DNA of 64,000 nt from Ananas comosus (GCF_001540865.1 NC_033623.1:1118774-1182773), one strand, 5' to 3'. Positions 1-11,814 are shown, counted from the stretch's first letter. Numbers and translations: made by a program. The notes: generated by a model not told the origin, from the sequence alone.

Positions 1-359
1 ATTAGATATTTAGATAATGTATTGTTGTTTTTAACTATTTAAACTTATGTTTTTCTTATCCAGATATTGATATTGTATAATATGAATGTTTTAATATTGT
101 ATTTGATTGTATTTTGAAAATTTTATTTTGAAAATTTTGATTTTACTATAATATACTTTTAAATATGATAAAAAGAAATCATTATATTTCGGGTTCGGAT
201 TTTCGGGTTCAGTTTCAGATTCGGATTTTGGGTTCGGATATGAGTATGGATTTTTAAAACTCGTCGGATTTCGGTCCAAGTTCGGGTTTTAATTTAATTT
301 TCAAGTTCGGATTCGAGTTTTTAAAAACCCAACTCAAACTCGACCCGTTGACATCCCTA
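1..359. mobile_element. hAT (Ac-like) element, right end, left end outside window
   Basis: The stretch is built of degenerate 'GGGTTCGGATTTCGGG' words and ends in GTTGACATCCCTA, the reverse complement of TAGGGATGTCAAC. The complete elements at 20435 and 25854 have the same TAGGGATG-type ends and exact 8-bp target duplications, which places this one in the hAT superfamily by family resemblance. Only the right terminus is in view, so a target duplication cannot be tested. No transposase coding is visible. Confidence 0.6.
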
Positions 360-1256
360 ATCCAAACCCTATTAATGCTAAAGGCATATGGTACTTACTT
401 GAATATACTGTGAAGGGGTATAATTCGGTACAAGTCTGAACTGTTGTTCCATCTTTTTTCCTTAAACAAGTTTGTTTCCAGATGGGAATAAGATTAATTA
501 AAATCTAAATTTAATTTTAATGGCAGTAAATTATTAATTAATCTAATTAATATATTTAAATCATTATCTATTACTTAAATAATAAAGTAATTAAATAATT
601 TATCATTTATAATTAATTAGCTAATTAACTATTAATAATTTAATGTGTTTATATTCATATCGATCAATCATTAATATTTTTATTATCTAATTACTAATTA
701 AAATAATTTACTAACTAATTAAAAAATTAAAATTTGATATTTAATTAAGTAATTAATATATTTTTTATTATCGTATAAAATATTTATAGCTAATAAATGT
801 ATTAATTTATTAAATTATTTTTAATTAATATTTTGATATTAATTAATTAGTTAAAATATTTTTAACTCTTTTTTTTTTCCAATCTAATTATCCAAACACT
901 ATTCAACTTAGGCTTTGTTTGAAACTGCGGAGAAGTTACATTACATGCGGTGAGAAAGTACAATAAAAAAATACTCTGTTTATTTATGTATATAATATTA
1001 CATTTAGCGTATCGCGATTAATCGGTTACGATATATTTTCTACGATCCTATCGAAAAATACAAAAATATATCCTTATATATTTTTTCCTTAACTCTATTT
1101 TATGTAATAAATAGACCTTACCACCAAACTAAGACTTATTCTCATAAATAACCTAATTTCATTCAAACACAAAATTGACTTAGTTCCCATTTATATCTAC
1201 ATTTATATATATTACTGGAATAAACCATTTTTACTTATACCTGAACCAAAAGGAGC
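360..1256. repeat. AT-rich intergenic DNA with MITE-like pieces
   Basis: Positions 455-905 are a run of TTAATTA-type words bracketed by 'AACAAGTTTGTTTCC' and 'CCAATCTAATTATCCAAACA', resembling an AT-filled MITE. A similar composition recurs at 1910-2470. Positions 909-1256 start with GGCTTTGTTTG and end with GAACCAAAAGGAGCC, a weak inverted pair typical of small TIR elements. No target duplication could be recognised and no gene is seen. Confidence 0.35.
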
Positions 1257-1620
1257 CGGAAGGGGAAAATGCTGCCGATTTGATTGCGCCCTCGCTGGAC
1301 GGAGGCGGCGGCAGCGGTGGCGGAGGCGGAATCGGACGCAGAGGTGATGAGATGAGAGGATTGCAAGCTCTTCTTCTTCTACTTCTCACTCCGGATCTTC
1401 TGCGGGATCCGTGCGCGATGACGGCGGCGATGGCTGAGCGGAGCGGAGCAGAAGCGGGATTTCGGGCTGGATTTGGGGCGAGGATGCGACGGAGAACGGC
1501 GCGGAGTCGTGGGCAGATCGACGGGATGTGACGGGCGAGCGCTGCGCGAGTGACAGGCATGGGATCCTGTCGGTTTTTTTTTTGTTTTGTTTTTTCTTTT
1601 CTTTTAAATGTGTGTTGCCG
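1257..1620. other. GC-rich orphan island, possible captured or relic gene fragment
   Basis: This roughly 300-bp island is strongly GC-rich in otherwise very AT-rich DNA. It holds a Gly-rich tract (GGGGSGGGGG) on the plus strand and Pro/Arg-rich frames on the minus strand. Both strands are open for 80-140 codons, which high GC alone can produce. It lies directly beside a truncated hAT end (1672-1901). I recognise no domain. It could be the 5' exon of a lost gene, a transposon-captured fragment or a CpG-rich remnant; the strand is undecided. Confidence 0.3.
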
Positions 1621-1671
1621 GTAATAGGCTCCAACTGGGCTCGGCCCATTTCGGGGCGAGCCCAACAATGG

Positions 1672-1901
1672 TCTATAATATATTTTGAAATATGATAAAG
1701 AGAAATCATTATTTCGGATTCTGATTTTCGGGTTCGAATTTAGGTTCGATTTTGGATTTTTAGTCGGGTTCGGATATGGGTATGAATTTTTAAAACCAGC
1801 CGGGTTCGGATTAGGATCCGAGTCCTGATTTTAATTTGATTTTCGAGTTCAGATTTGAATTTTCGAAAATTCGATCCAAATCCGAACTGTTGACATCCCT
1901 A
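1672..1901. mobile_element. hAT (Ac-like) element, right end
   Basis: From about 1672 the sequence parallels the element at 1-359: an AAATATGATAAAGAGAAATC segment, then 'GGGTTCGG' words, ending TGTTGACATCCCTA. The left terminus TAGGGATG is not found upstream, so the copy is truncated or interrupted, perhaps by the GC island at 1257-1620. Confidence 0.55.
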
Positions 1902-2567
1902 GTTCTACCCATTAAGTGGAACGAGTTATTCTCTATCTTATTTCTCTACTAATTAAGTTATAAATAAAAATATTATAAATTATAATTAAATTAATGCAAT
2001 TAAATTTTTTAATAATTGACTAATTAATTATTTAAATTATTGAATTAATAAATATTTAAATAATAATTTATTTATAATTTATTATTATTTATCTAATTAA
2101 ATAGCTAGCCATGTGATATGCTTATTCAATCATTAACTAATATTTACACTATTTAAATAATTAGTATTTTAATTTATATAATTAATATATTAACTAAAAA
2201 TATAAATGATTAAATAATTAATTAATATTCATATTGACTTATTTTTTGTAGTTATTTACTAATTAATGTCATCTTTGTCATCTCATATAATAATTTTAAT
2301 TAATTTATTTATTAACTTATAAATTATTTTTTCAATCATAATAGCTCTTATCCCTACTATTCCAATCTAATCAACTAAACATAATTTTTCTTATTCCTCT
2401 AAATATCTTGATTCTTGTCCAAATACAAAATTAAATTAATTCCAATCTATCCAGTTATACCTATTCTACAATTAAATAAAAATAGCTTGTACTCAAGTGG
2501 CCTATAATAAGTGAATAGCCTGTGACGTGCATATATAGTCAGTAATGAGTTTTACATTAAATATATA
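1902..2567. repeat. AT-rich intergenic DNA
   Basis: TTAATTA-type low-complexity sequence with 'CCAATCTAATCAACTAAAC' near its right part, resembling the stretch at 455-905. Probably another copy of the same AT-filled MITE family. No gene is seen. Confidence 0.3.
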
Positions 2568-3065
2568 TGTTAGCATTCGGTTAAATCAAATCGGGTGCAT
2601 CCATGATCGGGCTTGATCCGACGGTTATTATGTTATCTAATTAAATTAGAATTAATCTCGCTTTTAAATTGAAAAGCTAATTAGAGATAAATTCTAATCA
2701 TATTAGGATAATAATTAATAACCGATTTGACCTTATCTCTTATACACTCTATTAGGATTTTGAAATCCCTTATAAATATACGGCCGATCTCACAAAAAAG
2801 TATAAGAAAGAGAATAAAAAAATCGAGAGAGAAAAACATAGAAACCACATCCTTTGATTAACCTATTATTCCAGTGAGGTTTGAATGGTGGATTTGCGAA
2901 CGTGCTCGTTTGTAGTTCGATCCACCGCGAGTTTGGAGCGATAGAAGATTTTCAAGGACGATCCGATAACACGTGAATCAACCTCTACGATCCGCGCTCA
3001 TCGCGTTCTAACGCGAATCGCTTCCGAAAAAAAGGTACGAACAAATATTTCTGCTGCGTTCTACA
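2568..3065 (+). mobile_element. Solo LTR, Ty1/copia-like
   Basis: This 498-bp sequence begins TGTTAGCATTCGG and ends CTGCGTTCTACA, matching the TG...CA rule and the common copia LTR ending. It is flanked on both sides by ATATA (2563-2567 and 3066-3070), a 5-bp target duplication. A TATA-like CCTTATAAATA lies near 2770. No second LTR, primer-binding site or gag-pol lies next to it, so it is a solo LTR left by recombination. Because the duplication is itself AT-rich, it is slightly weaker evidence than a mixed-base one. Confidence 0.75.
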
Positions 3066-3427
3066 ATATATATAATATATTTATCCAATCCTATCATCCC
3101 ACTGCTTAAACATCCTAATCAACAAGCCAAACCCTAATTAGTCAGAGTCGACAACTTTATACCCACTCCCTTATCACATCAACAACTTCGTTGTGTCCAG
3201 GGATAGATGATGCATCTATAGGAAAAACTATTTATTGTTATTTTTACTCAAAAATAACTAATTTATATCCCGTATATACCCTTTGTATCAAATTTATAGC
3301 CATTAATTGGTTTAATATTATTTGTTTAAAGTGATTATTAAAATTATTAAATTGGATGAATCTGCCAATGAATCTGCAAAAGCTTTCAAATTTTTTGTCA
3401 AAAATCAAAGGTTAAAGAATCTCAGCC

Positions 3428-3458
<31 letters not shown>

Positions 3459-3764
3459 AGAGAGAAAATTGAGGAGGCTATTTCAAAAATAGCATATAAT
3501 TAATTGAGGGGGTCTCCATATAATTTTTTACCAAAAATAAAATTTTTGCGTGTAAGTGGATCTAATTAGGAAATGCATGTAGTTTTCTTTAGCAGGTGAA
3601 GGAACTGATGAGCCATTTCCAAAATATTATTTAACTTTTCTTGATCTTTTCCTTGCATGTTCAAGTTTGAAAAAGGAGATTTGACTTTGTATATCTCTAT
3701 ATATATATGACACAAAATTTTCTCCAATTTCTCCAGTAGTGTTGTTGAAGTGTTTGCAATTGCA
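3066..3764. repeat. Upstream region of the MATH gene with long A tract
   Basis: No gene is seen. It contains an A homopolymer of about 30 bases near 3427-3456 and ordinary AT-rich sequence. The 3' end should include the promoter and 5' UTR of the gene starting at 3765. Confidence 0.5.
3697..3709 (+). promoter_or_regulatory. TATA-like box of the MATH gene
   Basis: CTATATATATATG lies about 60 bp before the ATG at 3765, a plausible TATA position with a short leader. Simple TA repeats are common in this window, so this is suggestive only. Confidence 0.35.
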
Positions 3765-6416
3765 ATGGGCTCCTCCAATTCTACAAGTACTTCTCTCTCT
3801 TTCTCTCTTTACATCAAGCTTATATATATTGTTAAGTACTCTTCAAATTTTGCTGTAAAAGTAGAAGTTTAAAATTAGATCAACCACATAGTTAGTGTGC
3901 GTTGAATTACGACCGAACACCCACTCAATACATTTGTAAACATATATGTGTTGGATTGAGTTTTGATCGCAGGTCGATCAGGGGAGAAGGCTTTCAAGTG
4001 GAGGATCGATGGGTTCTCCTCCCTTATTAATCTAGGCAATGAGTGGACTAACTCGAGCTCGTTCGATGCGAAGGGCCTAAAATGGTATATTCGTTTATTT
4101 TGTTCGTTCTCGCCCGATGATAATTTTTTTCTTAATATGATCTTAATGCTATCATAAATAGAACCTAAGTTACCTCTTGATCTTCTTTTTACACCTTTTA
4201 TATATGACTAATAATATTTCAAATCACTTTAATGTTTGAGTGAGCTCATGAAAGAAAACTAGTAGAATCTCGAAGAAAAATAGGTTTTGAATATATATAT
4301 CGAGCCTCCTAGAGAGACATTTGCATGGCTTTTCGATGTATGCATACTCGCAGGTACATAAGGGTGAATCCAATGGATACAAAGAGCGGTGATACAAAAA
4401 GACATGTATCTCTCAAACTTGAACTCGTGCGATCATCTGTGCAGCCTAATATTGTGATAGAAGCAGTGTTCAAGCTTTTGATATATGATCAGTTGCGCAG
4501 AAAGCATGTCGAAAACATAGGTATGCTCTAAATCTTATATTTGATGAATAATTTCAAATGTTTTCGTTATTTTGCCGTGTGTATATATGGTGCCATGATG
4601 TTCATAGAGTTAGTGTCACTCATGAAGCAATAAAATGAAATTGTTTTTATTATTGTTATAAGTGGATAGGTTATTCCTCGATCGGTTGATTAATCCTTAC
4701 CTATAATTCTAAAATTGAGTTCGAAAGATGGTTAAATTAGACTTGATCATCAAATAGAAATAGAAAAAGAAAAACCCCAAGATGTCCTAGATTAAAATAC
4801 ATATTTACAAAGTCTTACGCGAACATTCTTATCGATTTCTAACCTAGCAAGAACACCTATTTACAAGTTATCAAGCTAGGTTTTAAATCATCAAACTTCA
4901 ATTTCTCAAAGAGAAAAAAAAATCCAACCTAAATTTAGACCTAGCCAAATCTTAGTTCATTACTTCATTTATATATATATTTGTTAGGAAATTTTATGAT
5001 TTTGCATCAATGAAAATGCTAATATTTTTGCCGCAGCAGAAAACTTCAACTTAACATCGATAAGTCATGTTGCGATTTGCAGTTACCGATCACTTCCACG
5101 CTACAAGTACTGCTTCAGGAAGTTTATTCATGATCCCCCTCGATACATTGAAAGAATCATCCGCCGGTTTTCTCATCAACGATAGTTGCATCTTCGGTGC
5201 GGAGGTCGTGAAAGTTAGGAAAGTGCGACAGGACACCGTGTCGGAGACGCTATTTGTGCAGAAGAGCAAGAATGCTTCCGATGTGTTCTCGTGGGAAATC
5301 GAGAAGTTCACGGAGTTGCAGAAGCCCTACAGCACCTCTAAAGTTTTCGCCGCGGGCGGATACAACTGGTTTGTGCTTTGCGTAAACGAATAATATTTAA
5401 GCGTCATGCAAAAACAAATTTGTTGGATTATGAAGATAATAAAATACGTAAAAATAATTAAAAATAATTTATTTTTTTTAATGAGTCTATTATGAAAATT
5501 TATTTTATATTTTTTCTACTATTTAACCGGTGTCTCGTAATAAAGTTGTTGGATTTTGTCCAAAGCAATATATTTGTTAACAATAATGTAAAGATTGGCG
5601 AGAGAAAAAAATAGTTTAGTGATATCTATAAAAAAAAAAATCCAAGAAAGAAAAAAAAATAAATTTAAACTACGGTGTAGAGATTAAAAAAATACAATAA
5701 TACGAGGGTGTCTTTAAACAAAAAATTTATATAATATAGCAAATAAAAGTAACACTAAAGCACAATATAGTAGAGTGTAATTTTGCCAATAAAATGATAT
5801 TTTAAAAGTCGAGCCAAATAAGAAAGAGTGACAATTTTACTGTGCTCCTTTCTTTTTTCATGTTCATAAGACTAATTTTAAACATATGATTTAAATCATT
5901 AACTATTGAATTTTCTATATTTTAATTTTATGCGTAAATTGTATATTTGTCACTATTTACATTCATCTTATTTAGTTTCGAATGAAATATGCAGGTATTT
6001 GAAACTTCATCCAGAAGGCGATGAGGCTACAAACTATTTATCTTTATACGCAACGTTAGACAAGTCCAGCACACTTTCACCCGACTCCGGGGTTCTCGTA
6101 AAGCTAAGTTTGTGCATTAAGGATCAAAACAACGATAACCATAAACGCCACACAGGTTGGTACATTTTTCTCTATTTTAGAGAGAATAATTTTCATTCTA
6201 TGTATACTTATAGTTATTCTTTTTTTTTTTCCCCCCTATTTTATATTTTGAATAAATCTAGCGCAAATTCAATTTACCGCAAAGTGCACCAGTTGGGGAT
6301 GGGGGAGATTCATATCACTCGAAGATTTCAACGATCCATTCAACGGATTTCTGTTGAAGAACAAGTGCACTATCGAAGCATCCTTCACCGTTATTGGATT
6401 ATCAAATCGAAAATAA
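3765..6416 (+). CDS. Tandem MATH-domain (TRAF-like) protein, six exons
   Basis: Exons I can join: 3765-3786, 3973-4084, 4354-4520, 5083-5368, 5995-6155, 6262-6416. All introns are GT...AG, and phases agree to give 903 nt and 300 aa. MATH domain 1 begins FKWRIDGFSSL and runs through FMIPLDTLKESSAGFLINDS and FGAEVVKV. Domain 2 begins FSWEIEKFTEL, continues YLKLHPEGDEATNYLSLY, and ends SLEDFNDPFNGFLLKNKCTI and EASFTVIG. The spacing of the W, SS.F and YLK-P-G elements is typical of plant 'TRAF-like family' proteins and of the MATH part of UBP12-type proteases. There is no BTB, RING or protease domain, so it is a MATH-only protein, presumably a protein-binding adaptor; the partner is unknown. The start MGSSNSTS is chosen because its donor (A|GTACTT) gives the right phase. 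AATAAA poly(A) candidates are at 6412 and 6472. Intron 4 (5369-5994) is AT-rich with no inserted gene. Confidence 0.85.
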
Positions 6417-6477
6417 AGATGAATGGTTATGACTTGTGATTATGATCAGTGTTTTTTTCTATAATTGCGAAAATAAA

Positions 6478-7190
6478 GTAATTAGGAATTGTGGTTATGT
6501 TAGGATTTCGGAATATTGAACTCTGTTTTTTCTTTTTTCTTTTTTTTTTAAAATTTTTGATGAACAATATTCAAGTTATGAACAATACTTTTTATTTATG
6601 TTATTTTATTTTTTTAAAAAAACTCTGTTTTCATGTTGACATAATTAAAAAAATAGTCATACCAAAATATTCTTTCTCTTTCAATCTAAATACGCCTATT
6701 GTTTGTATGATTTGCCTTCAGAATCCAAATCAAAATTGATGCCTCTAGCTATTTGCTTCAGTCGTGTTTTTGATGATTCATCATTTTTAGAATACTTTGA
6801 AAATAGCATAATTGCAATCTGCAAAGTGTTTGGTTTCTTAAAAAAAAAAGATTAATTTCTTTTAATTTTTTTTTTTCATGAAAAGCTCAACTTTTTAGAG
6901 TTTTTAGTTTGGAGAGTAAATAGTTTGAGAGGCGAGAACACTACTTTTTCATAAAATTCAAAAAAAAAAATCGGGAGCCCGAGCCAAACAAATTAAAAAG
7001 TATTTTTCAGCGAAAATTTTTTTCCATAATTTTGATTTCTCGAAAAAAAAAAACGTAAACTATTCTTTTCCATAATTTTTGTTTAGATTAAAAAATTTGA
7101 AAAATAAAAATACTATTTCTTTTATGAAATCTGAAATTTTTTAATCAAATATTTTTCAGCGGGAAAATATTTTCAAACACCAAACACCCC
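6478..7190. other. Intergenic AT-rich DNA
   Basis: Runs of T and A with no coding signal. Positions 6830-7190 hold 'AAAATTTTT' and 'TTTTTCAGCG' words that repeat in both orientations and may be a decayed MITE. Nothing else is seen. Confidence 0.4.
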
Positions 7191-7262
7191 CTTGCTGAAG
7201 CGAACCGGGTCTACCCGGACCCGGTTTGTCCTCAAGCCTAGTTCCCGGTCCGGTTCAGGGTT

Positions 7263-7443
7263 TCTCATTTCGCCCCCAAATCCTTCGGAAATTAGGGTTT
7301 CCCCCTTCCTCTTCTTCTTCTTCACCGATGCCTCAGATCCTTGGATGTGGCACCAACCCCAATCCTCGAGGTTCGAAGGACTCTATCAATGGCGTTGTTC
7401 ATGGATTGAGCGGAACGATCCATCTTATGGGATCAAATGTGGA
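7263..7443 (+). other. Possible first exon and 5' UTR of an unassigned transcript
   Basis: The stretch contains ATTAGGGTTTCCCCC, carrying the AGGGTTT telo-box often found in promoters of translation-related plant genes. A CT-rich leader (CTTCCTCTTCTTCTTCTTC) follows, then ATG at 7327. The open frame starts MPQILGCGTNPNPRGS and reaches a good donor (GAG|GTACCT) at 7444. Possible later pieces are 9315-9437 (open in frame, ending TG|GTATATT) and a short segment near 9558. I recognise no family and cannot chain the pieces convincingly. It may be a pseudogene 5' end or a non-coding transcript. The SAUR gene lies antisense within its possible extent. Confidence 0.3.
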
Positions 7444-7672
7444 GGTACCTTCGATTTGATGAGTTGTTCTCATTACAATTAGGGCTCCAAGCTACTATGA
7501 TTTGTGTTCTCTTCATAATTTTGTGTATATTGATCAATTTGCATGTAAATAATATTTTTTTTTCCAAAATTTTATTGATTTTGTGGAGCTCTGCGTTTGT
7601 TGTTAGTCTGATACTTAGTTGGTGATGCTCTTTTGCGCTTAGAATTTGACATTGGAGATTATGACGCTATAA

Positions 7673-7792
7673 ACCAATGAAATAATCAAACCATCTTAGC
7701 TTAGGTAGTAAGGCATCTTGGTGCAGAAACCGACCAATAAAATAACCAAACCATCTTAGCTTAGGTAGTAAGGCATCTTGGTGCCGAAACCG
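7673..7792. repeat. 60-bp direct tandem duplication
   Basis: Two copies of a 60-bp unit (ACCATCTTAGCTTAGGTAGT core) lie back to back with only a few differences. They sit between the exon-like region at 7263 and the degenerate SINE at 8230. Function is unknown; this looks like a recent slippage or unequal-exchange duplication. Confidence 0.85.
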
Positions 7793-8227
7793 AGTGTGTG
7801 CTCTTTATACTTATTTGATAAACAAGGAGACCAAATAATGTCGATCCGTTTTTGTAATTTACCTTATACTAAAAGGTGGTCGCCCTAGGTATTTGGAGTG
7901 AAGTGTCACAAATGTTATAGCATAAGAATTGTGATGCTATCCTTGTCTAAACTTGTTACTTAAATTCATACGTCGCCAAAGCTTCAGTGACAAGTGGTGG
8001 TTGAATGTCGCTATCTCAACGACGAACCATGTACTCTCTTGTCGCAGCTGACCATGAAATGAATGAAGCTAAGTTAGAGACTTCTATGAAGAGAATCTTT
8101 GGCTTGCACTTATGGATCTTACTATCAAAATTTTATGACTACATTAATGGAGCAATTATTAATCGTCCTATTTGTTATAAGACGATACTCAAGAATTATG
8201 CATCAACTATGAGATGAAATGATCGAT

Positions 8228-8385
8228 TGTCCCCAATGCAAGTGACACATGGTTTGATGGTTGGTACCTGTTGGTTCCAAATTCGAAACCTAGTTGCTAC
8301 ATATTTCTAGCTAAGTTTATTTCTTAAAAAAATGGAAGAAGCAAGTAACATGCTATCTTTTTCTTGCTTAGGAAAAAAGAAAAAA
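8228..8385 (+). mobile_element. Degenerate tRNA-derived SINE
   Basis: The order of blocks matches the better copies elsewhere: GCAAGTG..., TTTGATGGTTGGTACC, a B-box-like AAATTCGAAACC, then CTAGCTAAGTTTATTTC and GTAACATGCTATCTT. Several substitutions and a short A-rich tail suggest age. Target duplications are not recognisable. Confidence 0.6.
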
Positions 8386-9582
8386 CTATAAGATGAAATG
8401 AACATTACAACTTGGGCTCCTTATACTCTTTGTTTGGTCTATCCCAGCCCTCATTTTTGAGTTTCATTTTCTTTGTTGTTTGGAATGCAAGTGTCATATG
8501 TGAACCCTTGTTTGCCTTCTGAATGATGTTTCAGAACCTGAAATGGGAAAACAACTATATAATTTACATGATCATGTAACTAATTCACTAAGTCATTCAA
8601 CCAGTGATATCACAATTTTGTAATACACACAAATTGCAAGAGGATACTATAGAACATATACGAAATGAGAAAAATCTAGGAACAAATAAGTGGATATCTG
8701 TCATATACTAGCATTTAACATACTAGTTTATTTTGGTCTTGGTTGCTATGAGGTTTATTTGTCTCCTAAGTTGGTGTATTGAGAAGAAGTAGGAAGTGGA
8801 GCAGAAGACAAACCAAAAGAAAGTTAGCTGATATATCACTGCATATAATGGCTTAGATTTTTGTGTTATATCAGGAAAATTCGTCTGGTTAAGAAGCGCC
8901 AAATTAAGTGAGTCAATAACATCTGTTGACATTGGGTGCACGGTGCAAACTCGCTGTCCTTTATTTTTTCACTCAGCTACTTTCTGCATTACCTATCGTA
9001 AAGCATCTATTGTGATATGTTGAGCCTTAGTGATTCAACTTCTGTAATTTGAGAATTGTGAGAACCAGAATCTTCTTCTAACTAGTGTGTGAATTATATT
9101 ATTGTCATGATGTAGTATGCTACACAAAATTGTAATTTATACATTATGCAAATGTACTGCCCAAGTTCAGTTTTCAGAATTTATACTCTTCTTTGATCTG
9201 CAATTACATCTATGTCGTGTATTCATTTTTTTGGAAGTGCTATGCCGTGCTATTGTTACGTTCATGAAACGACCTTACTCTCTATTTAATATTTTTGTAT
9301 AATCCTTTGCTAAGCAGACGAAGAAGGTAGCAGGAAAAATTGATTACACTTATGGTTTACTACTCTCGACATTTGACAGTCTCATCTTGGGAGCTCCATC
9401 AAGATTATCGTGGTGCACGAAAGAAACATTCGAATGGTATATTACATGCTTATCCTGTTTATAACAAGGTGTTTACTTTTCTTTTTTCTTTCGTGAAATT
9501 TACTGATTTAAAACTCATCTTTGGTGCTTATTAGTCGCATCTTTGGAGGTGAGCAGGATTTAGAAAGAAAAAGTTTCCAGTG

Positions 9583-9960
9583 CTAGCAGCACTCGCAGAA
9601 CTGCTGCGAAGGATCAACACACTGAAGAACATTAAGGAAGACATCCTTGCCACAGGGTATGCAGAGTCTGGAATCGGGCTGGAACTCATACTCATCGCGA
9701 GCTCGATCAAGCAATTCCTGGAACAAGGGGTGCTCAAGGTAGGAAAGCCTAATAACGTACCTCTTGCACTCCTCTCCCACATACACTACCATGTGACCCT
9801 TGGGGACGTCTTTTGGAATAGTAGTTTGCTCTTCCTCTTTACTATTCAGAAGAGACCTCTCTAACTTATTATACCGACTTGTGGAGGTTGAGAACTCGTG
9901 GCGCATCTTCTTCCACTTCTTCAGGAAAGCCTTGAGGAATCTCCCCTTTAGTATCTTCAT
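9583..9960 (-). CDS. SAUR family protein (small auxin-up RNA)
   Basis: A single uninterrupted frame of 125 aa with no intron, as is usual for SAURs. The N-terminal 40 residues are basic (MKILKGRFLKAFLKKWKK). The SAUR core follows: DVPKGHMVVYVGEE, KRYVIRLSYLEHPLFQELL, then RDEYEFQPDSRLCIPC. The ending VDPSQQFCECC is short and Cys-rich. SAUR proteins typically promote cell expansion by inhibiting PP2C-D phosphatases; that role is from family knowledge. The start is set by the first Met of an open frame about 55 bp downstream of a TATA box. I see no clear TGTCTC auxin-response element close by. Confidence 0.9.
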   Translation of the reverse strand: MKILKGRFLKAFLKKWKKMRHEFSTSTSRYNKLERSLLNSKEEEQTTIPKDVPKGHMVVYVGEECKRYVIRLSYLEHPLFQELLDRARDEYEFQPDSRLCIPCGKDVFLNVLQCVDPSQQFCECC

Positions 9961-10014
9961 TGGTTCTAGTGGTGAGTTGAAAATAGTGTGGAGCCAATGA
10001 GGAATGACATGTGC

Positions 10015-10021
10015 TTATATA
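10015..10021 (-). promoter_or_regulatory. TATA box of the SAUR gene
   Basis: On the minus strand AGTATATAAGC lies about 55 bp upstream of the SAUR ATG, a textbook position for a short-leader intronless gene. Confidence 0.6.
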
Positions 10022-10438
10022 CTGTAGGGGAGCCATGGTCTTGGAGCGGTTGCATGAATTAGATAAGATGATTGATGTTAAATCCTACCATGCACCGGGA
10101 GCACCACATCAGTTGCGCACCACCCAATGAGATGTCGTGCTTCCCATCTCATACTTCGGACCTCACCGCAGGGAGTTGTAGCATTTTCTTGATCTAGAAA
10201 TTATTCTCTGTAAGAGTGAGTTGGACGATTAGATTGAAACATGAGGAATGGTGGTGCATGGCTGGCAGGGTGCACCAGGTCCAGATGATATTTTCTCGGT
10301 TAAACATAGCTAGAAGTGAGCTTTAAATCCTCTTGATCCATGTTAAAGGTTAAATGGCATGTAAGGTGCTTATCAAGTGATTTTACTCAAAGCATTAAAT
10401 GGGTATTCTCGGATGATTGGTTGGATGGGAGGTCCAAT

Positions 10439-10440
<2 letters not shown>

Positions 10441-10486
<46 letters not shown>
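10441..10486. repeat. (TA)n microsatellite
   Basis: About 22 TA units in a row. Confidence 0.95.
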
Positions 10487-10487
<1 letters not shown>

Positions 10488-10502
10488 TAATTTTGTTTTT
10501 AT

Positions 10503-10890
10503 TTTCTCTTTTAATAGCAGGTAAGCTGTACGAAACTGTATGGAATGGTACAATGCGCCCGATGGATAGGAGCAATCTCTTTCCAAATGGATTGGCTCTC
10601 GAAGCGAAACTGAGCATATTACTGCTCCTCGAAGTTCTCAAAGTTGTTGACACCACATCATTGGTAGGGGGGGCCAAGGATAAGGTTTCCGGAAAGGAAT
10701 AGAAGAGGATGGGAGGACTCATTCATTGGATTGGGTGCTGCATTCAATTTCGGAGGGAGGTGAGAGCATTACTTCTTCTGATGCTTCAAACACACTTGGC
10801 TTATTCAGTCCACATTTTGTATTCAATTTTGATTCGGCTGCTGATTAAGTTGAAACCAAACCTACTTTTTCACGAGATTAGTAGTTGTTA
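10503..10890. other. Unassigned moderate-GC segment
   Basis: Higher complexity than its surroundings, with an AG acceptor-like AATAGCAG at its left. A frame is open on the plus strand to 10702 (KLYETVWNGTMRPMDRSNLF...) and another on the minus strand, neither of a family I know. It could be a terminal exon or 3' UTR of the unassigned transcript starting at 7263, or simply low-copy intergenic DNA. Confidence 0.2.
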
Positions 10891-11564
10891 ATGTTACTGT
10901 CTCAGTCATCGAAAAATAGGAAGTATGGTTTATTAATATTCGAAGTCCCTTTAATGGCAGCTACAAAGATAAGACTGTAATAGTAACTAAAGTGGATACA
11001 TTGAACTTTTCGAACCTCTTGTGCTCTTTGTAAATGTTAGATTCTGAATGAGAAAAGCAGTATACTTTGAAATCTTGTGCTTTGGCTTCTTGAATAGATG
11101 GTTGATAACTTGATTGCTTATATGATTAGTCTATAATTCAATGATTAGTTGATTATTTATACAGTGAGTTCATGTTGGTTGATGACTTGTTCTTGGTAGA
11201 ATGTTTTTCGTGAATACACTTGAGTTAATATATAATCCTTTTTGTTGTAGTTAAAAACTAATCCTGTAATATTGAAGAAAGAGTCGAAGTACATAGAACT
11301 ATAGATAATTTGTGTCTCGTTCCAACCGATCAATTTAATGAATTATTGAGGAGGCAAGATGAATTAAATCAGTGTCCTTGTGAATTTTAACAACTATCAA
11401 ATTAAAATTCTCCATGTCACCATGTTAGTAAAATGGTCTCATTCAAATTCTCAGGCCTTTTTACGTAAGCTGCTGTGACACCTTCTTACAAGTTTTCTCT
11501 TGGCTATTATAATTACCACTCTACCTATGAATTAAATCACTGTCCTCTCAAAATGGTATAGAAG
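10891..11564. other. Intergenic, nothing recognised
   Basis: Ordinary AT-rich sequence without repeats or coding signal that I can identify. Confidence 0.5.
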
Positions 11565-11580
11565 ATGTAAGTGGGTATGG

Positions 11581-11581
<1 letters not shown>

Positions 11582-11646
<65 letters not shown>

Positions 11647-11798
11647 AGAGAGAGAGAGAGAGAGAGATATTTGCTACCCGTTTTGTTTATTTTATTTAGA
11701 AGTAAACTTAGCTGGAAATGTGAATCAACTAGAATTCGAACTTAGGACCTCGGATACCAACCACCAAGCTCTTTGCCACTTGCGCTGGTGATGGTCGG
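11582..11798 (-). mobile_element. tRNA-derived SINE with about 64-base poly(A) tail
   Basis: Read on the minus strand: a 5' part GCGCAAGTGGCAAAGAGC, a B-box AGTTCGAATTCTAG, the family block CCAGCTAAGTTTAC, then (CT)n and a tail seen here as about 64 Ts. The flanks carry a 16-bp target duplication TGTAAGTGGGTATGGC (11566-11581 and 11799-11814) with one mismatch. The long pure tail and near-perfect duplication suggest a fairly young insertion. Confidence 0.85.
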
Positions 11799-11814
11799 TG
11801 TAAGTAGGTATGGC

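Noticed and set aside
10387..10722. Open frames across the (TA)n tract
   Set aside because: The frame is kept open by the dinucleotide repeat (YIYIYI). No domain is recognised.
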